From assembly GCF_011326725.1 (NCBI RefSeq), contig NZ_JAANCO010000001.1, positions 1 to 64,000 of the forward strand: a DNA stretch of 64,000 nt, in the 5' to 3' direction. The stretch is from Microbacterium excoecariae. GTDB taxonomy: Bacteria > Actinomycetota > Actinomycetes > Actinomycetales > Microbacteriaceae. Below are positions 26,344 to 35,047 of this stretch, piece by piece. A program made the translations under genes and the position numbers. Numbering within the stretch: position 1 is the first letter of the stretch; the number at the start of each line of letters is the position of its first letter. The notes under the pieces were generated by a model that saw nothing but the letters and a program-made list of their open reading frames with translations, was not told the origin of the DNA and did no database searches.

Positions 26344-26349
26344 GAGAAT
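26344..26349 (+). promoter_or_regulatory. -10-like box of the 26356 gene
   Basis: GAGAAT, 6 nt before the ATG at 26356. It lies only 7 bp from the divergent BenE -10 box, so the two promoters face away from each other within about 30 bp. Confidence 0.35.
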
Positions 26350-26355
26350 GGTCGC

Positions 26356-27213
26356 ATGGGACGACAGCGCCGCAAGGACACCGACTTCCCCCGCGCGCGG
26401 CTGGACTCCGGCGCGATCGCCGAGGTGCGGCCGAGCGAGTTCGGATCCGGGTACGAGGTGATCGTCGACGGCACGCCCCAGTCGCACGTGGACCTGGCCG
26501 ATCCGACCTACCTCGCGTTCGAATACGTCGCGCGCATGGGGGCCGTGATCGATCAGCTGCCCGCGGGGCCGATCTCGGCGGTGCACCTCGGCGCGGGCGG
26601 GCTCACGCTCCCCCGCTACGTGGCGCACACGCGACCCGGCTCCCGGCAGCAGGTCGTCGAGCTCGAACAATCGCTCGTGGATCTCGTGCGCGCCGAGCTG
26701 CCGCTGCCGCGCGACGCGCAGGTGCGGATCCGCGTCGGCGACGCGCGCGCGGGCCTCGGACGCATGCCTCCCGCGATGCGCGGATCCGTCGACCTCGTGG
26801 TGAGCGACGTCTACTCGGGCGCGCAGACCCCGGCGCACCTGACGACGGTCGAGTTCTATCGCGAGGCGGCCGCGCTCCTCGCGCCGGGCGGGGTCCTGCT
26901 CGTCAATGTCGCCGACGGGGCAGGTCTCGCGTTCGCCCGGCGCCAGGTCGCGACGGTCCGGGACGTCCTCCCGCACGTCGCGATCCTCGCCGAGGTGCAG
27001 GTGCTCAAGGGGCGGCGCTTCGGCAACCTCGTGCTCGCGGCGTCGGCGCGCGAGCTCCCGACCGAGTGGCTGCCGCGGCTCATGGCCGCGGGCCCCCACC
27101 CCGCGAAGGTGGCCGAGGGGGCCGAGGTACGCGCGTTCGCGGGCGACGCGGCGCCGGCGACGGACGCGGACGCGACGGCCTCCCCGAAGCCGTCCGAGCG
27201 CCTGTTTGAGTGA
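26356..27213 (+). CDS. Spermidine-synthase-like protein
   Basis: This is a 285-residue Rossmann-fold protein related to spermidine synthases and other SAM-dependent enzymes. VHLGAGGLTLPRY is the nucleotide-binding loop, VVELEQSLVDLV holds the acidic ribose contact, and VDLVVSDVYSG is the motif after strand 4. The 25-residue C-terminal tail is Ala/Asp-rich. Actinobacterial proteins of this type are usually not proven polyamine enzymes, and no polyamine genes are near, so the activity is open. Confidence 0.8.
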   Translation: MGRQRRKDTDFPRARLDSGAIAEVRPSEFGSGYEVIVDGTPQSHVDLADPTYLAFEYVARMGAVIDQLPAGPISAVHLGAGGLTLPRYVAHTRPGSRQQVVELEQSLVDLVRAELPLPRDAQVRIRVGDARAGLGRMPPAMRGSVDLVVSDVYSGAQTPAHLTTVEFYREAAALLAPGGVLLVNVADGAGLAFARRQVATVRDVLPHVAILAEVQVLKGRRFGNLVLAASARELPTEWLPRLMAAGPHPAKVAEGAEVRAFAGDAAPATDADATASPKPSERLFE

Positions 27214-27296
27214 CACCCCGCGCGCCGGGTTCGTTACCAGGATGTGACCGGGCAGGATAGGAGTCCGCACGAGCGGCCAGAAGGAAGGGATTCGGC

Positions 27297-27830
27297 GTGG
27301 GCTTCATCCAGGGATACGACGCGGACACCCTCCAGGAGATCGTCGACCGGTCCGCCGTCTACGAGCGGCTCATCGAGGTGCGCCGCCAGCGCAGCTTCCC
27401 CGCGCAGCTCGAGCAGGTGTGGCTCCTCAAGGTCCTCGGGGAGCTGGACGAGGCGCTGCAGGTCGCCGAGCACGCCGTGCGCCTCGCGCGCATGTCGGGC
27501 ACGCGCAAGGACCTCCTCCACGCGCGGATCCTGCACGCGACGGTCAACCAGATGCGCGGCGCGTTCACGCGCGCCGAGGCGGAGCTGACCGCCTGCATCG
27601 AGGAGGCCGAGGGGCAGCGCTGGGCGCGGATCGGCGCGCTCGCGCACACGCACCGCGGCAAGGTGCGCCTCGACGCCGGCGACTACGACGGCGCGCGCGC
27701 GGACTTCAAGCGCGAGCTGTTCCTGCGCCAGGAGCTCGGGGCGGACGACGACGAGCTCGAGACGACCCTGACCTTCGTCGAGACGGCGGAACGCCGCCGC
27801 AGCCAGAGCCGGGGCCTGTTCGCGAGCTGA
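27297..27830 (+). CDS. Tetratricopeptide-repeat protein
   Basis: This is a 177-residue helical protein with about three TPR-like units: GELDEALQVAEHAVRLAR, GAFTRAEAELTACIEEAE and GDYDGARADFKRELFLRQ. Such domains bind partner proteins. There is no enzyme domain or signal peptide. It starts with GTG at 27297 behind AAGGAAGGG, one of the few genes here with a strong Shine-Dalgarno. Confidence 0.78.
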   Translation: MGFIQGYDADTLQEIVDRSAVYERLIEVRRQRSFPAQLEQVWLLKVLGELDEALQVAEHAVRLARMSGTRKDLLHARILHATVNQMRGAFTRAEAELTACIEEAEGQRWARIGALAHTHRGKVRLDAGDYDGARADFKRELFLRQELGADDDELETTLTFVETAERRRSQSRGLFAS

Positions 27831-27856
27831 TCCGCGCCGATGTCGGTGGCCCGGAT

Positions 27857-27862
27857 TAGCCT
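27857..27862 (+). promoter_or_regulatory. -10 box of the SprT-like gene
   Basis: TAGCCT, 6 nt before the GTG at 27869. Confidence 0.5.
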
Positions 27863-27868
27863 GGATCC

Positions 27869-28360
27869 GTGTCGGATCTGAAGCGAGTGACGGTGTGGGC
27901 GAACGCCCTGATCCGCCTGCACCTCGACGAGAGCTGGTCGTTCGGCTTCGACAACGCCAAGCGGCGCGCCGGGCTCTGCAACTTCACGACCCGCCGCATC
28001 TCGGTCTCGCGCTACCTCGCCGCGCGGTTCTCCGACGACGAGAATCACCAAACGCTCCTCCACGAGGTCGCTCACGCGCTCGCCGGCCCCGCCGCCGGGC
28101 ACGGGCGCGAGTGGAAGAAGATCGCGCGCGAGATCGGCTACGTCGGCGGCACGACGCACACGGGCGAGACGGCGACCGAGCTCGCCCCGTGGATCGGCAC
28201 ATGCCCGCGCGGGCACGTCGTCTTCCGCCACCGCCGCCCGTCGCGCCCCTCCTCGTGCGTGCGCTGCGCGCGGGGGTTCGACCCGCGGTTCGCGTTCGCG
28301 TGGCGCCACCGCGAGATCACCAGGGCCGAGCGTCTCGCCGCGCAGGCGCCGCGGGACTGA
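27869..28360 (+). CDS. SprT-like zinc metalloprotease domain protein
   Basis: This is a 163-residue protein with the zinc-protease motif H65-E-V-A-H69 and a third ligand probably in GHGREW. A C-terminal zinc ribbon follows, with CPRGH and CVRC. The layout matches SprT-like/WSS1-type domains; the eukaryotic relative SPRTN degrades DNA-protein crosslinks. The bacterial function is unproven. Start GTG at 27869, set by the leaderless -10. Confidence 0.82.
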   Translation: MSDLKRVTVWANALIRLHLDESWSFGFDNAKRRAGLCNFTTRRISVSRYLAARFSDDENHQTLLHEVAHALAGPAAGHGREWKKIAREIGYVGGTTHTGETATELAPWIGTCPRGHVVFRHRRPSRPSSCVRCARGFDPRFAFAWRHREITRAERLAAQAPRD

Positions 28361-28387
28361 CTCCAGCGCCTGGCCGCGCCCCGGGCC

Positions 28388-29080
28388 TCACTCGCGCGCG
28401 TACTCCGTCTCGGGCCGCCCCTTGCCGCCGTGGCGCTGCCCGCGCCGGGCGACCCCGCCCTCCGCGAGAAACTCCAGGTAGCGCCTTGCCGTGACCCGCG
28501 AAAGCCCGATCTCGGCGGCGACCTCCGTCGCGGACAGGGCCGCGGGCGCCGCCGCGAGGAGCGCCTCCACGGCCGCGAGGGTCTGCGGCGCGAGTCCCTT
28601 CGGCAGCCCCGCCGCGTTCGAGGTGCGCAGGGCCGAGAACGCCGTATCGACCTCGGCCTGGCTGAGCGCGGACACGGGCCGGCTCATGCGCTCGACGTAC
28701 GCGGCGTAGGCCTCGAGCTTGTCCGCGAACGCGGGGAATCCGAACGGCTTGATGAGGTACTGCACGACGCCCACCGCGACCGCCCGGCGCACGGCGTCGA
28801 GCCCGCGCTCGGCCGTCACGGCGATGACGTCGACGACGAGCCCGGACGCGCGCAGCTCGCCGCACAGACTGAGGCCGTCGCCGTCCGGGAGGGAGAAGTC
28901 CATCAGGACCAGGTGGATCCGCTCCCCCGCGCGGGCCGCCTCCCGCAGGCGCCGGCGCGCCTCGGCGGCCGTGCCCGCAACGCCGGCGAGCACGAAGCCG
29001 TGAAGCCGCCCGACGTAGGCGCCGTGCGCCTCTGCGGTGCGCGGGTCGTCCTCGACGACGAGCACGCGAATGTCGCTCAC
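28388..29080 (-). CDS. Response regulator of a C4-dicarboxylate two-component system
   Basis: This is a 230-residue regulator. The receiver domain has the acidic pair D11/D12, the phospho-acceptor Asp61 (LVLMDFSLPDGDG) and the Lys in YLIKPF. The C-terminal output domain (ALSATEVAAEIGLSRVTARRYLEFL in parts) is the CitB/DcuR-type helix-turn-helix. Its GTG start overlaps the kinase stop by 4 bp (GTGA). It likely activates the divergent dctA-type gene. Confidence 0.9.
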   Translation of the reverse strand: MSDIRVLVVEDDPRTAEAHGAYVGRLHGFVLAGVAGTAAEARRRLREAARAGERIHLVLMDFSLPDGDGLSLCGELRASGLVVDVIAVTAERGLDAVRRAVAVGVVQYLIKPFGFPAFADKLEAYAAYVERMSRPVSALSQAEVDTAFSALRTSNAAGLPKGLAPQTLAAVEALLAAAPAALSATEVAAEIGLSRVTARRYLEFLAEGGVARRGQRHGGKGRPETEYARE

Positions 29081-30438
29081 GATGCCTCCCCCGGCCGCGG
29101 CAGCGTCACGGTGACCTCCGCGCCGCCCGTCGCCGCCTCGCCCACCTCGATCTGGCCGCCGAGACGCGCGACCGTGCGGGCCACGAGGGCGAGGCCGTAG
29201 CCGTGCCGCCTCTCGCCGTCCGCCTTCGTCGTCACCCCGCGCCGGAAGATCCGCGCGCGGTCGGCGACGGGCACGCCGTCCCCGCTGTCGGAGACCTGGA
29301 AGGTGAGGGATCCCGACTCGTCGCTCGCGAGGTAGGCCTCGACCCACGCGTCCGCCTCCCCCGATCGCACCCGGCGCGCCACGGCGGCCTCGATCGCGTT
29401 GTCGAGGAGGTTCCCGAGGATCGTGACGACGTCGCCCGCGTCGAGTCCCTGGGTGCCCGGCTCCAGGTGCGTCTCGACGTGGAGCTCGACCCCCAGCTCG
29501 TGCGCCTGGGCGGCCTTTCCCAGCATCAGCGCGGCGATCACGGGCTGATCCGGCGCCCCGACCACGCGATCCGTGAGCCGCTGGCCGTCCCCCGCACGCC
29601 CCGTCGCCAGGTCGAGCGCCTCGTCGGCGCGCCCCAGCTCGATGAGCGACGCGATCGTGTGGAGCCGATTGTCGAACTCGTGCACCTGGGCGCGCAGCGC
29701 GTCCGCGATCGTCCGCACGTCCGAGAGCTCGCGCTGCGCGTCGAAGGCGAGCCGGAGCTCGACCGGACCCCGGCTGTCCGTGGCCCGGTCGATCCGGCGA
29801 AACATCACGAGCGTGGCAAGGGATCCCAGCACGACGAACGCCGCCGCGATCCCGCCCACGGCCGCGAGCCGCGACAGCTCCGCGGCGGAGATGTCGCGCA
29901 GCAGCACCCCGACGGAGACGAGGCCCACGACCTCTCCGTCGACCTCGATCGCCGCGGTGGCGCGCACGGACGGGCCGAGCGTCCCGTCATACACCTCCGT
30001 GAGGGTGTCCCCGGCGAGCGCGGCCCCGACCGTGCCGACGAATTCACCGCCGACGCGCTCCGGATCCGGGTGCGTGTAGCGGGTCCGGTCCGGGTGCATG
30101 ATCGTGACGTAGTCGACGCCCGTCTCGCTCATGATGTCCGACGCGTAGGGCTGGAGGGCGTCGGATGCGCTCGCCACGACCGCCTCCTCCTCCGCGCCCG
30201 CGGCGAGCGCCGCGTAGGCCTCGCTCACCGCGTCCGCGACGAACGGGTCGCTGGCGAGGGCCTCGGCCAGCACGCGGCTCGTCTCCTCCCCCTCGTGGCG
30301 GGCCGTGAGCCGCGCGTCTACCGCGAGCAGGCCGAAGACGACGAGGCCCGCCACGAGAATCACCGCCGTGTGCACGACGAGATAGGCACGCGCCACGCTC
30401 ATCGCACGGCGCCGGGAGGGGCGGGACATGCGCTCCAT
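29077..30438 (-). CDS. DcuS/CitA-type sensor histidine kinase
   Basis: This is a 453-residue membrane kinase. One helix at about 20-40 is followed by an extracytoplasmic sensor domain (DYVTIMHPDRTRYTHPDPERV and GGEFVG are typical of dicarboxylate/citrate sensors), a second helix, the phospho-acceptor helix with QVHEFDNRLHTIASLIELG, and an ATPase domain with N-box GNLLDNAIEA and DSGDGVP. I chose the ATG at 30438; a second ATG at 30429 is equally possible. The partner is the overlapping response regulator. Confidence 0.9.
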   Translation of the reverse strand: MERMSRPSRRRAMSVARAYLVVHTAVILVAGLVVFGLLAVDARLTARHEGEETSRVLAEALASDPFVADAVSEAYAALAAGAEEEAVVASASDALQPYASDIMSETGVDYVTIMHPDRTRYTHPDPERVGGEFVGTVGAALAGDTLTEVYDGTLGPSVRATAAIEVDGEVVGLVSVGVLLRDISAAELSRLAAVGGIAAAFVVLGSLATLVMFRRIDRATDSRGPVELRLAFDAQRELSDVRTIADALRAQVHEFDNRLHTIASLIELGRADEALDLATGRAGDGQRLTDRVVGAPDQPVIAALMLGKAAQAHELGVELHVETHLEPGTQGLDAGDVVTILGNLLDNAIEAAVARRVRSGEADAWVEAYLASDESGSLTFQVSDSGDGVPVADRARIFRRGVTTKADGERRHGYGLALVARTVARLGGQIEVGEAATGGAEVTVTLPRPGEAS

Positions 30439-30553
30439 TGTGCCGCCCCGACCCGCGACCAATATGCACACAAGTCCGGCGGGACCCGGGGTCCGCCCCA
30501 GATTGAGAGCAGAACATCGCGCACAACGACTGTGCCCGTCGAGAGGAACACCC

Positions 30554-31975
30554 ATGGCAAAGACGCCGTCACCCACCGCCCGCAAGAAGGGCGTCGGCAA
30601 GGAGCACTGGCTCTATATCGCCGTCATCGTCGCCGTCGTCTCGGGCGTCGCCGTCGGCCTCTTGGCGCCCGACTTCGGCGCCTCGCTCGCGTGGATCGGA
30701 TCCGGCTTCGTCGCGCTCATCAAGATGATGATCGCCCCGGTCATCTTCTGCACGATCGTCCTGGGGATCGGGTCGATCGCGAAGGCCGCAACCGTCGGCA
30801 AGGTCGGCGGCCTCGCGCTGGCGTACTTCCTCGTGATGTCGACCTTCGCGCTGTTCCTCGGCCTCGTCGTCGGCAACTTCATCCACCCGGGCGCGGGCCT
30901 CGACATCGCCGGCTCCTCCTACGAGGCCACGGGCGAGGACTCGAGCACCGAGCACTTCCTCCTCGGCATCATCCCCACCACGCTGTTCTCCCCGCTCACG
31001 GGCGAGTCGGTGCTGCAGGTCCTGTTCGTCGCTCTGCTCGTCGGATTCGCGATTCAGCAGATGGGCGCGCGGGGCGAACCGATCCTCGAGGCGATCCGGA
31101 ACGTCCAGGCGGTCGTGTTCCGCGTCCTGACGATGGTGCTGTGGGTCGCGCCCATCGGCGCGTTCGGCGCGATCGCGGGCGTCGTCGGCCAGACGGGCTG
31201 GGAGGCCGTGGGCGCGCTCGCCGTCCTCATGGTGGCCTTCTACGCGACCTGCGTGCTCTTCATCGGCGTCGTCCTCGCGGCGGTGCTGTGGTTCGTCGCG
31301 CGCATCAACATCTTCCGCCTCATGAAGTACCTCGGGCGCGAGTACCTGCTCATCGTCTCAACCTCCTCGAGCGAGTCGGCGCTGCCGCGCCTGATCGCGA
31401 AGATGGAGCACGTCGGCGTCTCGAAGCCCGTCGCGGGCATCACGATCCCGACGGGCTACTCGTTCAACCTCGACGGCACCGCGATCTACCTCACGATGGC
31501 CTCGCTGTTCATCGCGAGCGCCATGGGCACGCCACTGTCGGTCCCCGAGCAGATCGGCCTGCTCGCGTTCATGATCATCGCCTCGAAGGGCGCCGCGGGC
31601 GTCTCCGGGGCCGGACTCGCGACCCTCGCGGGCGGGCTGCAGACCTACCGCCCCGACATGGTCGACGGCGTCGGCATGATCACGGGCATCGACCGCTTCA
31701 TGTCGGAGGCGCGCGCTCTGACGAACTTCACGGGCAACGCGGTCGCCTCCATCATCATCGGCACGTGGACCCGCGAGTTCGACCGCGAGCGCGCGCTCGA
31801 CGTGCTCTCGGGCAAGGTGCCGTTCGACGAGCGGTCCATGCTCGAGGACGGTCACGGCGGCGGGCTCGACGAGTACGAGGACGAGATGCCGCGGGACCTC
31901 CCCGAGCTGCCGGCCGACGGGCGGGGCCCCTCGCCCCTGTCCACGACCGTGCGCACGGAGGCCGCGCGCCGCTGA
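30554..31975 (+). CDS. dctA: C4-dicarboxylate/proton symporter, DctA type
   Basis: This is a 473-residue transporter of the dicarboxylate/amino acid:cation symporter family. The family's serine-rich re-entrant loop STSSSESALP, the GYSFNLDGTAIYLTMASLFIA segment (read in parts) and GGIATLAGGL-type pattern near the C-terminus are all present, and most resemble DctA. The C-terminal 50 residues are acidic. Divergence from a DcuS/DcuR-type system supports uptake of succinate, fumarate or malate. GAGAGG precedes the ATG at 30554. A 13-bp palindrome, GGACCCGGGGTCC at 30482-30494, could bind the regulator. Confidence 0.92.
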   Translation: MAKTPSPTARKKGVGKEHWLYIAVIVAVVSGVAVGLLAPDFGASLAWIGSGFVALIKMMIAPVIFCTIVLGIGSIAKAATVGKVGGLALAYFLVMSTFALFLGLVVGNFIHPGAGLDIAGSSYEATGEDSSTEHFLLGIIPTTLFSPLTGESVLQVLFVALLVGFAIQQMGARGEPILEAIRNVQAVVFRVLTMVLWVAPIGAFGAIAGVVGQTGWEAVGALAVLMVAFYATCVLFIGVVLAAVLWFVARINIFRLMKYLGREYLLIVSTSSSESALPRLIAKMEHVGVSKPVAGITIPTGYSFNLDGTAIYLTMASLFIASAMGTPLSVPEQIGLLAFMIIASKGAAGVSGAGLATLAGGLQTYRPDMVDGVGMITGIDRFMSEARALTNFTGNAVASIIIGTWTREFDRERALDVLSGKVPFDERSMLEDGHGGGLDEYEDEMPRDLPELPADGRGPSPLSTTVRTEAARR

Positions 31976-31980
31976 CGCAT

Positions 31981-32020
31981 GGCATAGGGCGGCGCCCTGA
32001 CCGGGGCGCCGCCCTATGCC
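31981..32020. terminator. Bidirectional terminator of dctA and the convergent gene
   Basis: A perfect 17-bp stem with a 6-nt loop begins 5 bp after the dctA stop. Its distal arm contains the last codons of the convergent gene, so one hairpin serves both strands. Confidence 0.8.
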
Positions 32021-32547
32021 TCGGGGCCGACGACGAGCGTGGGCTCGGCGTCGGCGTCGACCTCCGCGGCGGCGCGGACCTCGTCGCGGCGCCCCTCCGC
32101 GGCGAGCGCGAGCCCCGACGCGCTCGCGGACACGAGGTGCTTCACGGCGCGGCCCAGCGCGCGGAAGCCCTCGGTCGCAACGGCGACGTCAGGGGCCGAG
32201 TGGTCGATGCCCCGCGCGGTCAGCGCGTCGCCGATCGCGCCGGCCGCGAGGTAGTCCTCGACCGCGAACGCGCCGTCGTCGCCCGCGAGCACGAGCGCGA
32301 TCGCGGTCCGGCCGCCGCGCGCGAGCTGCTCGTCGTAGGCAGCCTGCGCGGTCGCCGTCGCGTTGCGGAGCGTGCCGATGAGGACCGTCGGCCCGTGCTC
32401 CAGGGCGATCGCCCGCGCAGCGAGCGGATCCGCCGAGCCGAGCGCGTCGACGACGATCACGACCCCGGCCGGCGCGAGCGCGTCGAGCCCCCGCTCGCCC
32501 CATCCGAGGCGCACCTGATACGTGGACTGTGAGCGCGGATCCGTCAT
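32014..32547 (-). CDS. ComB family (2-phosphosulfolactate phosphatase-like) protein
   Basis: This is a 177-residue protein matching the ComB family in IVVDALGSADPLAARAIA, GTLRNATATAQAA and VLAGDDGAFAVEDYLAAGAI. ComB dephosphorylates 2-phosphosulfolactate in coenzyme M synthesis, which actinobacteria of this type do not make. The protein is also shorter than the usual 220-240 residues of that family. The real substrate is unknown. TAGGCT lies 6 nt before the ATG at 32547. Confidence 0.75.
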   Translation of the reverse strand: MTDPRSQSTYQVRLGWGERGLDALAPAGVVIVVDALGSADPLAARAIALEHGPTVLIGTLRNATATAQAAYDEQLARGGRTAIALVLAGDDGAFAVEDYLAAGAIGDALTARGIDHSAPDVAVATEGFRALGRAVKHLVSASASGLALAAEGRRDEVRAAAEVDADAEPTLVVGPEA

Positions 32548-32553
32548 GCGCCC

Positions 32554-32559
32554 AGCCTA
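32554..32559 (-). promoter_or_regulatory. -10 box of the ComB-like gene
   Basis: TAGGCT, 6 nt before the ATG at 32547. Confidence 0.5.
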
Positions 32560-32588
32560 CGGAATCCGCGCCCCTCGCCCGCGCGGCG

Positions 32589-32594
32589 TAGCCT
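32589..32594 (+). promoter_or_regulatory. -10 box of the threonine aldolase gene
   Basis: TAGCCT, 6 nt before the GTG at 32601, which it supports as the start. Confidence 0.5.
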
Positions 32595-32600
32595 GGTCCG

Positions 32601-33662
32601 GTGGAACGACTGCACGACGCCGGGATCCGTGGCTTCGCCTCCGACAACTACGCGGGCGCGCATCCCGAGGTGATCGCGGCGGTCGCCGCGGCGAACGGCG
32701 GCCACGCCCCGGCCTACGGGGAGGACCCCTACACGGCCGCGCTCCGCGCGCGCTTCCGCGACCTGCTCGGGCCCGAGACCGAGGTCTTCCCCGTCTTCAA
32801 CGGCACCGGCGCGAACGTCGTGGGCCTGCAGAGCCTCCTCACCCGGTGGGGCGGGGTCATCGCGCCCGCAATCGCGCACATCAATACGGACGAGGGCGGG
32901 GCCCCGGAGAAGGTGGGCGGGTTCAAGATCCTCCCGGTCGCGACGCCCGACGCGAAGCTGACGCCCGAGGCCGTGCGCGCGCACGCGGGCTCCCGCGGCG
33001 TGCACACGATCGTGCCGCAGGCGGTCTCCCTGACGCAGTCGACCGAGCTCGGCACGCTCTACACGCCGGACGAGGTGGCGGCCGTCGCCGAGGCGGCCCA
33101 TGCCCTCGGCCTCGCGGTGCACATGGACGGCGCGCGCATCGCGAACGCGGCGGCCGCGCTCGGCGCCCCGCTCCACGCATTCACCCGCGACGCGGGCGTC
33201 GACGTGCTGAGCTTCGGCGGCACGAAGATCGGCGCGATGGGAGCCGAGGCCGTCGTCGTGCTGAACCCGGCGGCCGTCACGGGGATCGAGTTCCTCCGCA
33301 AGAACACCATGCAGCTCGCGAGCAAGATGCGCTTCGTCTCCGCCCAGTTACTCGCCCTCCTCACCGACGACCTCTGGATCCGCGCGGGCGCACAGGCCAA
33401 CGCCATGGCCCAGCGCCTGCGCCGCGGCATCGAGGAGCGGATCGCGGACGGATCCGTCTCCGGCGTGGCGTTCACCCAGCCGACCGAGGTCAACGGCGTC
33501 TTCGCGACGCTGCCCGAGGGCGCCGCCGACGCGCTGCGGCAGCAGGCCGCGTTCTACGACTGGAACGCGGCCACGCGCGAGGTGCGGTGGCTGACCAGCT
33601 GGGACACCGAGGCGGGCGACGTCGACCGGTTCGTCGGCCTCGTCGCCCGCGTCTGCGGCTAA
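32601..33662 (+). CDS. ltaE: Low-specificity L-threonine aldolase
   Basis: This is a 353-residue PLP enzyme of the beta-eliminating lyase family, which cleaves L-threonine or L-allo-threonine to glycine and acetaldehyde. FASDNYAGAHPEV, NGTGANVVGLQSL, VHMDGARIANA and SFGGTKIGAMGAEA, with PLP-binding Lys209, are diagnostic. Its stop TAA interlocks with the convergent stop of the PepSY gene in the four bases CTAA. Confidence 0.91.
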   Translation: MERLHDAGIRGFASDNYAGAHPEVIAAVAAANGGHAPAYGEDPYTAALRARFRDLLGPETEVFPVFNGTGANVVGLQSLLTRWGGVIAPAIAHINTDEGGAPEKVGGFKILPVATPDAKLTPEAVRAHAGSRGVHTIVPQAVSLTQSTELGTLYTPDEVAAVAEAAHALGLAVHMDGARIANAAAALGAPLHAFTRDAGVDVLSFGGTKIGAMGAEAVVVLNPAAVTGIEFLRKNTMQLASKMRFVSAQLLALLTDDLWIRAGAQANAMAQRLRRGIEERIADGSVSGVAFTQPTEVNGVFATLPEGAADALRQQAAFYDWNAATREVRWLTSWDTEAGDVDRFVGLVARVCG

Positions 33663-35047
33663 GGCGCGGGGCGCCGCGAGAGAAGGCCCCGAGCGACGTC
33701 GACGGCGACGAACGCGAGCAACGTCCACCCGACGAGGGGAAGGAATACCCCGACACCCACGGCGACGGCGGCCACCGCCGCGACGCCCCACCACGGCGCG
33801 TCGCGCACGGCGCCCCGCGGCGGCGGCGCCGCGAAGCCGCGGGTGGGCCGCCTGCGCCACCACATGGCATACCCCAGGACGACCATCGCTGCGAGGGTGC
33901 TCGCGAGCGCCAGCAGGGCGATCTGATTCGCGAGTCCGAACATCGTCCCCATGTGAAGATCGACGCCCCAGCGCGCGAGTTTGGCCATCAGCGGGTAGTC
34001 GGCGAAATCCACCGTGTCGGCGACGGTCATGGTCCGACCGTCGATGGCGACGGTGTCGACCTCGGTCGGATAGGACCGCTGAATCTCTTGCACTACCCAC
34101 GCCTCGCCCTCCGCGGCGGGCGGACGGATCTCCACGAGCCCGGTGCTCACGTTCTCGCGCTTCGCGATCGCCCACACGCCGTCAAAGGTGGCGGGGTTCG
34201 CGGTCGCGGAATCGGGCGCCGGCGCCGCGGCCGCCCCGTGCCCCGCATGCGGATCCGCGGACTCGGGCTCCTCCACATCGCCGAGCGCCGTGACAACCGC
34301 GGGGGTCTCCCAGGACAGTGCCGCGCGCAGCGCAGACACGTTCTGCCCCGCTGCCTGCGACCAGGTGATGCCCGTCGCCGAGAGGAACACGGCGCCCAGG
34401 ACAACCCAGACGCCGAGCGACGCGTGCCAGCCGAACAGGCGTCGATACCCCCGGTGCCGCGGGTTCGGCCGCAGCATGTCCTTCGGCTGGCGCGCCGTGC
34501 GGATCCGGGCGATCCAGAGGGCCGCCCCGGCCAGTGCCACAATCCCGAGCCAGCTCGCCGCGAGTTCGCTGTACCAGCGGCCGGCCTCGCCGAGGTGGAG
34601 GTTGCGGTGCAGGTAGTCGATCCACGTCCGCACCGGGAGCGCCCCGCTCGTGCCGTAGACCGTCAGATCTCCCGTGACGGCCCCTGTGCCGGGATCGACG
34701 AAGATCGCGCGAGACTCGCTCGCCCCCAGGCCCGGTTCCTGGAACATCACGCGCGTCGTGTCGCCATTGCTCGGAGCGGGGCGGACCGCTGACAGCACCG
34801 CGTCGTCGCCCACTTCGCCGAGCGCCACCGAGATCTGGTCCGCGAGGCTCAGGGTATTGTCTGCTTCCGGCACGCGCAGGACATCCGCGTAGACCACGCG
34901 CTCGATCTGCGGGGAGATCGCGTAGAGCCCGCCGCTCACGGCGGCGATGAGGATGAAAGGCCCCACGAGGATCCCCGCGTAAAAGTGCAGCCGGCCGAGC
35001 AACGGCAGGATCCACGGTGCGCGCGAATGCGCTCTTCCGGGACTCAC
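33659..35047 (-). CDS. PepSY-associated transmembrane helix protein
   Basis: This is a 462-residue membrane protein. The first helix (LGRLHFYAGILVGPFILIAAVSGGLYA, in parts) is the PepSY_TM signature. Then comes a long extracytoplasmic PepSY-like region, YLHRNLHLGE before helix 2, HASLGVWVVLGAVFLSATGITWS before a second outer region holding DPHAGHGAAAAP, and LHMGTMFGLANQ before the last helices. The family occurs with iron-siderophore uptake and metal redox systems. Its GTG overlaps the DyP stop by 4 bp (GTGA), so it is translationally coupled to the peroxidase and is the last gene of the metal operon. Confidence 0.87.
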   Translation of the reverse strand: MSPGRAHSRAPWILPLLGRLHFYAGILVGPFILIAAVSGGLYAISPQIERVVYADVLRVPEADNTLSLADQISVALGEVGDDAVLSAVRPAPSNGDTTRVMFQEPGLGASESRAIFVDPGTGAVTGDLTVYGTSGALPVRTWIDYLHRNLHLGEAGRWYSELAASWLGIVALAGAALWIARIRTARQPKDMLRPNPRHRGYRRLFGWHASLGVWVVLGAVFLSATGITWSQAAGQNVSALRAALSWETPAVVTALGDVEEPESADPHAGHGAAAAPAPDSATANPATFDGVWAIAKRENVSTGLVEIRPPAAEGEAWVVQEIQRSYPTEVDTVAIDGRTMTVADTVDFADYPLMAKLARWGVDLHMGTMFGLANQIALLALASTLAAMVVLGYAMWWRRRPTRGFAAPPPRGAVRDAPWWGVAAVAAVAVGVGVFLPLVGWTLLAFVAVDVARGLLSRRPAP

